DNA of 10,169 bases from an uncultured Chitinophagaceae bacterium. GTDB taxonomy: Bacteria > Bacteroidota > Bacteroidia > Chitinophagales > Chitinophagaceae. Location of the stretch: NCBI GenBank assembly GCA_934502905.1, contig CAKSVK010000133.1, positions 1 through 10,169 on the forward strand. Direction: 5' to 3'. Shown in pieces: positions 1-6,340 of the stretch; within the stretch, counting starts at the first letter, position 1, and each line of letters begins with the position of its first letter. The position numbers were made by a program, and so were the translations under genes. Under the pieces are notes generated by a model. It ran no database searches and was not told where the DNA came from. It saw only the letters and a program-made list of their open reading frames with translations.

Positions 1-321
1 GAACTCCGATTGTTTCAGTAATTTCCCGAAGCGGTCTTTTTTTGTAACCGCTATTTTTTTGAGGTCAAATTTTCCGTTCAGGTATTTTACCCACATGCTG
101 CATTCCACCCTCGGTTTATCTTCACCCGCCCATTGCAGGTAGCCGGTCAGCAGCAACTCCGGCTTAGGTATGCCCTCTGTCCCTTTGCGGCAGTTTTCCA
201 AATATTCGCCGATGCTTTCTTTCAGCTTTCCGGGATATGCGCCTTGCGTATGGAAATAGCCGTTATATCCTTTATCGGTAAGGATTTTCGCAAACGTGTT
301 TAAATCTGATAATGCTTCCAT
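1..321 (-). CDS. Partial conserved hypothetical protein downstream of traK (3' end outside window)
   Basis: The reading frame opens with ATG at 321 and runs without a stop for 107 codons to the window edge, so only the N-terminal part is visible. It begins MEALSDLNTFAKILTDKGYN and includes KPELLLTGYLQW and VKYLNGKFDLKKIAV. There is no signal peptide or membrane segment, and the composition is that of a soluble alpha/beta protein. It starts 10 nt after the traK stop codon, so it belongs to the same transcript. In CTnDOT-type operons the gene after traK is usually traL, a very small membrane protein. This product is longer and soluble, so it is not a typical TraL. I do not recognise its family; a soluble accessory protein specific to this ICE lineage is an inference. 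Confidence 0.75.
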   Translation of the reverse strand, partial: MEALSDLNTFAKILTDKGYNGYFHTQGAYPGKLKESIGEYLENCRKGTEGIPKPELLLTGYLQWAGEDKPRVECSMWVKYLNGKFDLKKIAVTKKDRFGKLLKQSEF

Positions 322-331
322 AAAATTGATT

Positions 332-955
332 TTAGCGTTCTATGACTTCCACATCTTTATTTTCCAGCACGCTGAATTTTTCGATATTGAAACCCTGCGG
401 GTTGTTGTCCGAGCGGACGGAGTTCACGAGATAGCAGGAGGTTACAAGGCTGCGCCTTGTAACGTTGCTGGAACGAATGATAAATTGTTTGGCATAAGTT
501 CTTACAGCATAGGGATAGGTGTCGAAATCGCAAACCACGCTGTCCACTTCGATGCGTTGCTGCACATTGCCTGAAATGATACGGTTGTAATATCCTTTCT
601 CCGACAAGTCTTTGTAATAGTCAAAGGCACTTTTGTCGGCAAGGTCAAACGCACGCTTCATGTTGCTTTCTATGGCGTTCTTATCCGGCGCCAGCGTAAA
701 GAACAATTCATGAAAGCGCCGTACATGCTCCCTTGCTTCAACAGGTCGGTTGATACTTGCATCCTGCGACAATGCCAGCATCAAAGATTTGCCGTTGTCC
801 AGCACGTAAATCTTTTGCCGTTGCAACTCCGCAAAGCGGTAGGATTGCCATACGGCATATCCTACCACGCTGATGCAGAGTACCGCAAATACAATGGCAT
901 ATAGCCGTATTTGCTTAAAGCTGTTCTCTATATTTCTTAGTGTTTTAAATTCCAT
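332..955 (-). CDS. traK: Conjugative transposon protein TraK (VirB8-like inner-membrane component)
   Basis: This 207-aa protein has a short cytoplasmic N-terminus (about residues 1-16), one membrane helix at roughly 17-36 (LYAIVFAVLCISVVGYAVW) and a periplasmic C-terminal domain. That layout, the size, and the position after traJ fit the Bacteroidetes TraK family, which occupies the VirB8 role in type IV secretion systems and would link the inner-membrane channel to the core complex. Phrases typical of the family include QASINRPVEA-like text after the helix and an FHELFFTLAPD segment near residue 80. The ATG at 955 lies 15 nt after the traJ stop in an AT-rich leader. The family assignment is by recognition of sequence and order; the VirB8 equivalence is established only by analogy of topology and position. 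Confidence 0.87.
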   Translation of the reverse strand: MEFKTLRNIENSFKQIRLYAIVFAVLCISVVGYAVWQSYRFAELQRQKIYVLDNGKSLMLALSQDASINRPVEAREHVRRFHELFFTLAPDKNAIESNMKRAFDLADKSAFDYYKDLSEKGYYNRIISGNVQQRIEVDSVVCDFDTYPYAVRTYAKQFIIRSSNVTRRSLVTSCYLVNSVRSDNNPQGFNIEKFSVLENKDVEVIER

Positions 956-970
956 TTTTACTGATGATTA

Positions 971-1966
971 TTATTTGTTCAATAGTCTGCCGCCGATGTT
1001 ACCCGCAACGGCTCCGGTTCCGGCTCCTGCGACGTTTCCTGTTTTCGATGCTGTCTGGTTCACATTGCGCATAAAGTTTCCTGCGCCTCCGGCTTGGATA
1101 ACCCAACCCGCCACCGTTGGAATGGTGAAGTAGCCCACAATTCCAATCAGCATGAAAATGATATACACGGTATTGGAAGTATCGGGGATATAATTGGGGT
1201 CTGCCAGCATGGATATATCCCGTTCCAGTATGAGCGATTGTATTTTTGCCAGCATAGAGCTGAACATATCGGATATAGGCAGCCACAGGTACACACTGAT
1301 ATACCTGGTGAGCCATTGCGTAAGCGTGGACTGAAACCCGTCCCATACGCTTATCGCAAAGGCTATCGGGCCGAGTATGGACAGCACAATGAGGAAGAAC
1401 GTTCGTATCGTATCTATGACAAGTGCCGCCGCCTGAAAGAGAACCTCCAGCAATTCACGGAACCAATCACGGATGCTTTTCTTTAAATCGTACATTCCCC
1501 GCTCCATGTACATTCCCGTCATCGTAACCAGGTCTGATGGCGACCAGCCCAATTCATCCAGCTTTTTATCAAATTCCTCATCGCTTACGAGGTAAGCGGT
1601 TTCAGGATTGCGGAGCATTGCCTCCTTTTCCAACTGGTCTTTTTGCTGTTGCAGCTTGTTCAGGTCAAGCACCTGATTATCGAGCATGGCGTGTGTACCT
1701 TTCACCACTGGGCTTAATACGGCGTTTACCGTCCCTAATACCATTGTCGGGAAAAACATAATGCAAAGCCCGATGGCGAAAGGACGGAGCAAAGGAAACA
1801 CGTCTATCGGCTCTGCCCGGCTCAACGCCTGCCATACCCTCAACGCTACATAAAACAGTGCGCCTAATCCGGCGATACCTTTTGCCACTGCTGCCATGTC
1901 TGCCGATAACAGTATCATTTCATCGTACAGCGAACGCAGGAGTTCATGAAGATTATCCCATTCCAT
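971..1966 (-). CDS. traJ: Conjugative transposon protein TraJ (VirB6-like polytopic membrane protein)
   Basis: This 331-aa polytopic membrane protein has hydrophobic stretches near residues 25-45 and 60-90, a long hydrophobic block near 180-215 (including FFLIVLSILGPIAFAISVW) and another near 270-295 (VYIIFMLIGIVGYFTIPTVA). A charged loop at about 105-170 contains a Lys/Glu-rich segment. The C-terminal tail is rich in Gly/Ala/Asn (about 295-331), as is common in this family. Size, topology and position between traI and traK match the Bacteroidetes TraJ family, the VirB6-like channel scaffold of the mating apparatus. ATG at 1966 follows the traI stop by 3 nt, so translational coupling is likely. 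Confidence 0.9.
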   Translation of the reverse strand: MEWDNLHELLRSLYDEMILLSADMAAVAKGIAGLGALFYVALRVWQALSRAEPIDVFPLLRPFAIGLCIMFFPTMVLGTVNAVLSPVVKGTHAMLDNQVLDLNKLQQQKDQLEKEAMLRNPETAYLVSDEEFDKKLDELGWSPSDLVTMTGMYMERGMYDLKKSIRDWFRELLEVLFQAAALVIDTIRTFFLIVLSILGPIAFAISVWDGFQSTLTQWLTRYISVYLWLPISDMFSSMLAKIQSLILERDISMLADPNYIPDTSNTVYIIFMLIGIVGYFTIPTVAGWVIQAGGAGNFMRNVNQTASKTGNVAGAGTGAVAGNIGGRLLNK

Positions 1967-1969
1967 AGC

Positions 1970-2602
1970 TTACCAGTATTTTTGTTCAGCAGTACCGTAC
2001 AGTTCCAGCACCCTTTTGGTGCTGTTCTGTTTTTTAGCCCTCAAAATGCTTACGGAGATATTTTTGTTGGTGTAGTAGCGCACAAGGTTGTGGTAGTCCT
2101 TAACCTCGTTATAAACTTTGTCAATGACATCCATGCGCTCTTTATCATTCAGTGAAAGAGAGGATGAGGTAATAATCTGTTTTAATTCTTTCAGCAGTTC
2201 CGTACTTTCATTCAGAAGCACGGAATAACCGTTGGCTATTGCCGATAATTCCTGCGGGGTGAAATTGGGGTCGTTCATCATCTTGCCGAAATTCTTCACG
2301 TACATTTCGGACACATCGCCCACCAGCAAAACGGTCTGCTGTACTTTGCGAGCATCTTTCACCAAATTGTTTACGGCTTTCAGCTTGTCGTAATACTCTT
2401 TGCCCTGGTCATACACTTTCTTCACCTGCTCGAAGTTTTTTATCACGTTCGATACGGTGGATGAGGTCTGCACAATTTCATTTGCGGAGTTAAGAATACC
2501 GGAGATGAGGTTGCCGGGGTCAGTTACCACAAATTGCGCCTTAGCGGACGGTGCAACGGCAAGCATGATTGCCGTACACACCAGTAACATTGTTTTTTTC
2601 AT
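1970..2602 (-). CDS. traI: Conjugative transposon protein TraI (secreted, DUF4141 type)
   Basis: This 210-aa protein has a clear Sec signal peptide: MKKT, a hydrophobic core over residues 5-17, and a probable cleavage after AKA near residue 22. The mature part is mostly helical and polar, with a heptad-like stretch around residues 40-85 (NVIKNFEQVKKVYDQGKEYY) and a region naming itself as the TraI/DUF4141 family by LTPQELSAIANGY-like text at about 115-125. The position between the traG/small-gene pair and traJ is the one held by TraI in CTnDOT-like operons and by VirB5 in classical systems. It is thus expected to be periplasmic and to act at the pilus or channel; the VirB5 comparison is positional. 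The leader before the ATG is AT-rich with no purine-rich ribosome site. Confidence 0.86.
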   Translation of the reverse strand: MKKTMLLVCTAIMLAVAPSAKAQFVVTDPGNLISGILNSANEIVQTSSTVSNVIKNFEQVKKVYDQGKEYYDKLKAVNNLVKDARKVQQTVLLVGDVSEMYVKNFGKMMNDPNFTPQELSAIANGYSVLLNESTELLKELKQIITSSSLSLNDKERMDVIDKVYNEVKDYHNLVRYYTNKNISVSILRAKKQNSTKRVLELYGTAEQKYW

Positions 2603-2662
2603 TGTTCTGAAATTTTTAAATGATTAATAATTGTTTGTCTTTGAAATGTTGAAAGCGATGCT

Positions 2663-2878
2663 TTACATTTTCCTGCCCGTCTTTCTGCCGGTTGCAGGAG
2701 ATTGTTGCTGTTGCAGGTTGCTAAGCCGGGTAAAAAAATCCTGTATGCTTTGGGGTTGGGTCGCTGCAACTTCCTTACACAGCTTTGCAAAATCCTGGTC
2801 GGCTTTGTTACCGGGTTCGGCTTCAAATATTAAAGCCTTGTTGTTGCCAATAGGCAGGGTTATCTTTTCCTTTTCCAA
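2663..2878 (-). CDS. Small conserved protein between traG and traI (traH position), TTG start
   Basis: This is a 71-aa soluble, charged protein (EKEKITLPIGNNKALIFEAE near the start, then a helical part with Gln-rich NLQQQQS and a basic GRKTGRKM tail). No ATG, GTG or CTG exists in frame between the upstream stop codon (2891-2893) and the TTG at 2878, so TTG is the most plausible initiator. It lies 21 nt after the traG stop. It ends 60 nt before the traI ATG. The place in the operon corresponds to traH in CTnDOT nomenclature, but I cannot confirm family membership from the sequence. No membrane segment or signal peptide is seen. Confidence 0.6.
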   Translation of the reverse strand: MEKEKITLPIGNNKALIFEAEPGNKADQDFAKLCKEVAATQPQSIQDFFTRLSNLQQQQSPATGRKTGRKM

Positions 2879-2899
2879 CTGCTTTGATTTTTAAAATGA

Positions 2900-5407
2900 T
2901 TAGTAATTGCTTGCCTTTTCACGCCTTTGGAGGGCGATGCGTTTGATAGCCTGTTCTACATTGCCGTCCAGTTCGGATGCCAGTTGCATTACTTCCAGCT
3001 TTTCGGTTTCTTCGGTAGTGTAGGCTAAGTATTCTTCGAGCGATACCTCCGTGGCATATACGGCAGAGTGCGTACCACCCAAGCCTATCCATACTTCTTT
3101 GTAAAGTCTTGACGGGTCATTGTTCATGTTGATAGAAAGTACCTGCGCCTTTTCCTTGTCCGTCAGTCCGAGCATTGCCTGAATGTCATCGAACTTATTC
3201 ATGTACTTGCGCTGGTCGAGCAGTATCTTACAGTCGGAGTTATTGATGATACTTTCCTTGACAATCGGGGATTGAATGATGTCGTCCACCTCTTGCGTTA
3301 CGACTATTGCCTCACCAAAAAATTTGCGGACAGTTTTAAACAAATACTTGATGTATTCTGCCATGCCCTCTTTCGCTATCGCTTTCCACGCTTCTTCAAT
3401 CAATATCAGCTTACGCACACCTTTCAGCCTGCGCATCTTGTTGATGAAAATCTCGCTTAGAATAATCGTTACAATTCCAAACAAAATTTTGTGGTCTTTT
3501 ATCGCATCAATTTCAAAGACTATGAAGCGTTTGGAAAGCAGGTCGAGTTGCTTATCGGAGTTCAGCAAGTAATCATACTCCCCGCCTTTGTAATAGGGTT
3601 CCAGCACATTCAGAAAATTGGCGAGGTCAAAGTCTTTCTCACGCACCTGCTTTTCTTCCAATACCTTTTTGTAGTCGCCTTTTACATAATTGTAGAAGCC
3701 GTTAAAAGATGGGTATTTATCACCCTGTTTGATGCGTTCCACATATCCGCTTACAGCATTGGACAATGCCACTTCTTCCGACCGGGTCGGCGGTTCATTA
3801 TCCCGTTTCCACAGCGTAAGGATGAGCGTTTTAATGCTTTCCCTTTTTTCAATATCAAACACGCCGTCATCGGTATAAAAGGGATTGAACGCAATCGGGT
3901 TGTCTTCGGTGTAAGTAAAGTAAACACCGTCTTCGCCTTTGGTCTTTCCTTTAATCAGTTCGCATAAACCCTGATAAGAATTACCCGTGTCCACAAGCAG
4001 GACGTGTGCGCCCTGTTCGTAGTATTGCCGCACCATGTGGTTTGTGAAAAAAGATTTTCCCGAACCTGACGGACCAAGTATGAACTTGTTCCGGTTCGTG
4101 ATGATGCCCCGCTTCATCGGCAAATCCGATATATCCAGGTGGATAGGTTTCCCGGTCAATCGGTCTGCCATCTTGATGCCGAACGGTGAGGGCGAACTCT
4201 GGTAGTTGGTTTCTTCGGTGAAGAAACACAACGCAGGCTCAATGAACGTGTAAAAACTTTCCTCACTCGGAAAGTCACCAGCATTGCCGGGCATCGCCGC
4301 CCAATACAGCGTAGCAACGTCAATAGTATTGTGGCGTGGCTTACATTCCATTAAAGCCAATGCACTGCCCGTATCGTTCTTTAGCAGCTTTAGCTCGTTC
4401 GGCTCATCCGACCACGCCATTACGTTGAAGTGCGCACGAATAGAAGAAAGCCCGAAGCTATGCGCTTCATTCAGGTACTTTTCTATCCACTCTTTATTGA
4501 TTTGATTTGCCCGGCTGTACCTTGCCAGCGAGTGCATATTCCTTGCGGACTTTTCAAACTTGCGCAGGTTCTCATCACTGTTATCCAAAAACAAATACTG
4601 GTTGTAAATGTGGTTGCAGCTTAGCAGCAAACCTACCGGGGCAGCAAAAGACAAAAGGCAATCGCTTCTATCAGTGGATAACTTTTCGTAACGGGTATTA
4701 GCCGATACCGTTCCGGGCAAATCGTCCGTATCGGACAAAGTGTGCAGGCACAACCTTTTGTTGCCGATACGCACATCTTCGCTTCCTAAAGCGATGTCCT
4801 GCATAGCGGTTCCCGGCTCCCGTGATAGCGTTAGGTATTGTTCCAGCAATCCCTGTTTATCGCCTGCACCGATAATGTCATCTTCGGTCAGCCGTTCCAG
4901 TTTGATGAAGCCGCTATCATTGATGATGCGCTCAAACTGCGCTACCGCTTCCATGAAGCGGCGAACGGCTTCTTTATCCCTTATTTCTTTCGGGATAAGA
5001 ACGCCTTTGCAGAGCGAACTAAAGTTGCTTTGCATCCGCATCCGTTCCTTTGTGGTTTTGGTAAGGAACAGGTAACAGTAGTGGTTTAAAAAAGGACGTT
5101 CGTTAAAATGCTGCTGGTAGGACTTCGCCAAAAAACTTAATCCGTCCTGCGCAATATCGGGCGCATAGCTTTCCTTAATGTACCAATCCTGTTTGTGGAT
5201 GATGGAATAATCCGGCAGGGTTTTAATCGCTTTATGCCATGCGGAATGTATGGCATCATACTCCGGTGATGCTACGGTAAACAGTTCCGGCAAGTGTACC
5301 CGAAAGCAGGCGGTAATGTCCGCATCTTTTGAAATAATGCAGTTGTGTTCCACCGCCAGTAATGGAAACCTGCTTTCCAGCGTTGTGGCTTTTCCCGTGT
5401 TTCTCAT
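2900..5407 (-). CDS. traG: Conjugation ATPase TraG (VirB4 family)
   Basis: This 835-aa VirB4-type ATPase would energise assembly and substrate transfer of the type IV secretion system at the inner membrane face. The C-terminal RecA-like half carries Walker A GPSGSGKS at residues 445-452, Walker B LILIEEAW at 667-674 with acidic E671/E672, and the downstream VVTQEVDD segment with Gln705 that forms the next conserved ATPase motif. The N-terminal ~420 residues match the VirB4 N-terminal region and contain ESRFPLLAVEHN near the start. Length agrees with Bacteroidetes TraG proteins (about 830-840 aa). The ATG at 5407 overlaps the traF TGA as ATGA, indicating translational coupling. No lesion is visible. 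In this nomenclature TraG is the VirB4 homologue and not the coupling protein. Confidence 0.96.
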   Translation of the reverse strand: MRNTGKATTLESRFPLLAVEHNCIISKDADITACFRVHLPELFTVASPEYDAIHSAWHKAIKTLPDYSIIHKQDWYIKESYAPDIAQDGLSFLAKSYQQHFNERPFLNHYCYLFLTKTTKERMRMQSNFSSLCKGVLIPKEIRDKEAVRRFMEAVAQFERIINDSGFIKLERLTEDDIIGAGDKQGLLEQYLTLSREPGTAMQDIALGSEDVRIGNKRLCLHTLSDTDDLPGTVSANTRYEKLSTDRSDCLLSFAAPVGLLLSCNHIYNQYLFLDNSDENLRKFEKSARNMHSLARYSRANQINKEWIEKYLNEAHSFGLSSIRAHFNVMAWSDEPNELKLLKNDTGSALALMECKPRHNTIDVATLYWAAMPGNAGDFPSEESFYTFIEPALCFFTEETNYQSSPSPFGIKMADRLTGKPIHLDISDLPMKRGIITNRNKFILGPSGSGKSFFTNHMVRQYYEQGAHVLLVDTGNSYQGLCELIKGKTKGEDGVYFTYTEDNPIAFNPFYTDDGVFDIEKRESIKTLILTLWKRDNEPPTRSEEVALSNAVSGYVERIKQGDKYPSFNGFYNYVKGDYKKVLEEKQVREKDFDLANFLNVLEPYYKGGEYDYLLNSDKQLDLLSKRFIVFEIDAIKDHKILFGIVTIILSEIFINKMRRLKGVRKLILIEEAWKAIAKEGMAEYIKYLFKTVRKFFGEAIVVTQEVDDIIQSPIVKESIINNSDCKILLDQRKYMNKFDDIQAMLGLTDKEKAQVLSINMNNDPSRLYKEVWIGLGGTHSAVYATEVSLEEYLAYTTEETEKLEVMQLASELDGNVEQAIKRIALQRREKASNY

Positions 5408-5736
5408 AGGGCATCGGGTTTAGAGGTGAACTTCAGATAGCGATGTACAGCCTTGCGGCAGATGATGTACTTCGGATGCCTTTTCTTTGCCCCGATTTTC
5501 ATCAACCCGTGTTCGCCATACTTACCATTCAATGCGAATGTTTTCCAGACGATGAGCGATGCACCGCCAGCCCCGATGAACAGGCAGATGTAGGAGTTTG
5601 CACCTGCCATGTACAGTACCATTACGAGGATAAGCACGCCGAGCAAGCTGCCTGCGAAGATGAACAGGTATTGGGCTTTCAGCCCTTTGAACTCAACCGT
5701 TCTTCCAATGCCTTTATTGATGTTGTAATTACTCAT
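5404..5736 (-). CDS. traF: Conjugative transposon protein TraF (VirB3-like, DUF4133 type)
   Basis: The protein starting MSNYNINKGIGRTVEFKGLK has 110 aa. It has two adjacent membrane helices at about residues 22-43 and 47-67 joined by a short loop, followed by a basic cytoplasmic tail with KYGEHGLMKIGAKKRHPKY. This is the layout of VirB3-like proteins, here the Bacteroidetes TraF/DUF4133 family, which work next to VirB4 at the inner membrane. The frame stays open upstream to a possible start at 5799, but that would overlap traE by 52 nt. The ATG at 5736 lies 11 nt after the traE stop and fits the usual start of the family, so I chose it. The stop TGA overlaps the traG start by ATGA. Confidence 0.9.
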   Translation of the reverse strand: MSNYNINKGIGRTVEFKGLKAQYLFIFAGSLLGVLILVMVLYMAGANSYICLFIGAGGASLIVWKTFALNGKYGEHGLMKIGAKKRHPKYIICRKAVHRYLKFTSKPDAL

Positions 5737-5747
5737 AGGGCATCGGA

Positions 5748-6053
5748 TTAAAGGAAGAATGAACGCAGGATGGTTGCCGCAACGATTAAGAAGATACACG
5801 CACCAAACCAGCTTGCCGCCGTTTTCGATGTGTCGGGGTCGCCGCTGCTGAATTTGTTGTACACCTTTACGCCTCCGATAAGCCCAACCACCGCACCAAT
5901 GGCATAAATCAATTTGGTAGCCGGGTCGAAATATCCCGTTACCATTTGTGTTGCTTCCTGAATGCCAGCATTGCCATTCCCCTGGGCGAACACACCAAAT
6001 GCCGACAGTAATGCAATGCCTGTCAGCAACACTTTTTTGCTTTGTCTTTCCAT
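5748..6053 (-). CDS. traE: Conjugative transposon protein TraE (VirB2-like pilin, DUF4134 type)
   Basis: This 101-aa precursor has a Sec signal peptide: basic MERQSKK, hydrophobic core LLTGIALLSAFGVF, probable cleavage after FAQ near residue 24. The mature ~77 aa contain two membrane helices, about residues 48-65 (IYAIGAVVGLIGGVKVY) and 78-98, separated by a short polar loop (KFSSGDPDTSKTA). Size and topology are those of VirB2-like pilins, and the protein is the Bacteroidetes TraE/DUF4134 family. It is the first intact gene of the visible operon. A possible remnant of an upstream reading frame ends 12 nt before its ATG (see 6066-6200). Confidence 0.91.
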   Translation of the reverse strand: MERQSKKVLLTGIALLSAFGVFAQGNGNAGIQEATQMVTGYFDPATKLIYAIGAVVGLIGGVKVYNKFSSGDPDTSKTAASWFGACIFLIVAATILRSFFL

Positions 6054-6065
6054 AATTAATCTGAA

Positions 6066-6200
6066 TTATTTTGTTACTGATTTCCCGCTTCCTGCGAGCT
6101 TGGCAACAAAAGTGTCATGGAAAACAAGGCGTGATAGTGATGTGTCTTTCGGTGGAATTACTTGGCAGTTGGTGGCAGTTATACGCTCAAAAATGGTATA
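6066..6200 (-). pseudogene. Possible 3' remnant of a tra gene immediately upstream of traE
   Basis: A minus-strand frame is open for 44 codons and ends in TAA (6066-6068) 12 nt before the traE ATG, the spacing seen between other genes of this operon. It contains text such as KDTSLSRLVFHDTFVAKLAG. There is no start codon, and a stop (TAA, 6201-6203) closes the frame at exactly the place where the sequence turns AT-rich. One reading is that this is the C-terminus of the original gene before traE (traD position), cut by the arrival of the Argonaute cargo. An open stretch this short can occur by chance, so it may equally be an untranslated leader. Confidence 0.35.
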
Positions 6201-6215
6201 TTAGCGAGTTATAAC
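6178..6215. repeat. Imperfect inverted repeat at the tra operon / cargo junction
   Basis: GTTATACGCT (6178-6187) and AGCGAGTTATAAC (6203-6215) are inverted copies if three bases (AGT) are skipped in the right arm, around a 15-nt AT-rich centre. GTTATAAC in the right arm is itself a palindrome. The repeat falls where sequence resembling the tra genes gives way to AT-rich sequence, between divergent traE and Argonaute transcripts. It could be an operator, a promoter-region structure, or a trace of an insertion site. Confidence 0.4.
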
Positions 6216-6340
6216 CATAAGCCTTTTCTTTAGATTTTCTAATAGTTGAGAGCAATGGTATGTGATGAAAAAGAAGGAGTTATTAAAATATTAGATAAAT
6301 CGTTTTGCTGACTACGAAAAGAGTCGCGACCAAATTAAAT
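6216..6340 (+). promoter_or_regulatory. AT-rich leader of the SIR2-Argonaute gene
   Basis: This 125-nt region without a convincing gene must carry the expression signals for the downstream Argonaute gene. The closest match to the Bacteroidetes -7 element TAnnTTTG is TAGATTTT at 6231-6238 (last base differs), with no clear -33 TTTG. An 18-codon frame starts at ATG 6255 and ends at TGA 6309-6311. It overlaps a possible TTG start (6305) for the large gene. GTCGCGAC at 6323-6330 is a perfect palindrome that stands out as GC-rich. The last bases before ATG 6341 are AT-rich, as is usual for translation start sites in this phylum. Confidence 0.3.

Noticed and set aside
5737..5799. Longer TraF with a start at 5799
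   Set aside because: It would overlap the end of traE and add residues unlike the family; ATG 5736 has normal operon spacing.
6163..6180. Tandem TGGCAGTT copies 10 bp apart upstream of traE
   Set aside because: Only two 8-bp copies, inside a stretch that may be coding on the minus strand (Ala-Thr-Asn-Cys codons); not enough to call an operator or iteron.
6178..6215. Integron-like attC site at the inverted repeat
   Set aside because: The outer boxes do not match RYYYAAC/GTTRRRY and there is no integrase or cassette array in view.
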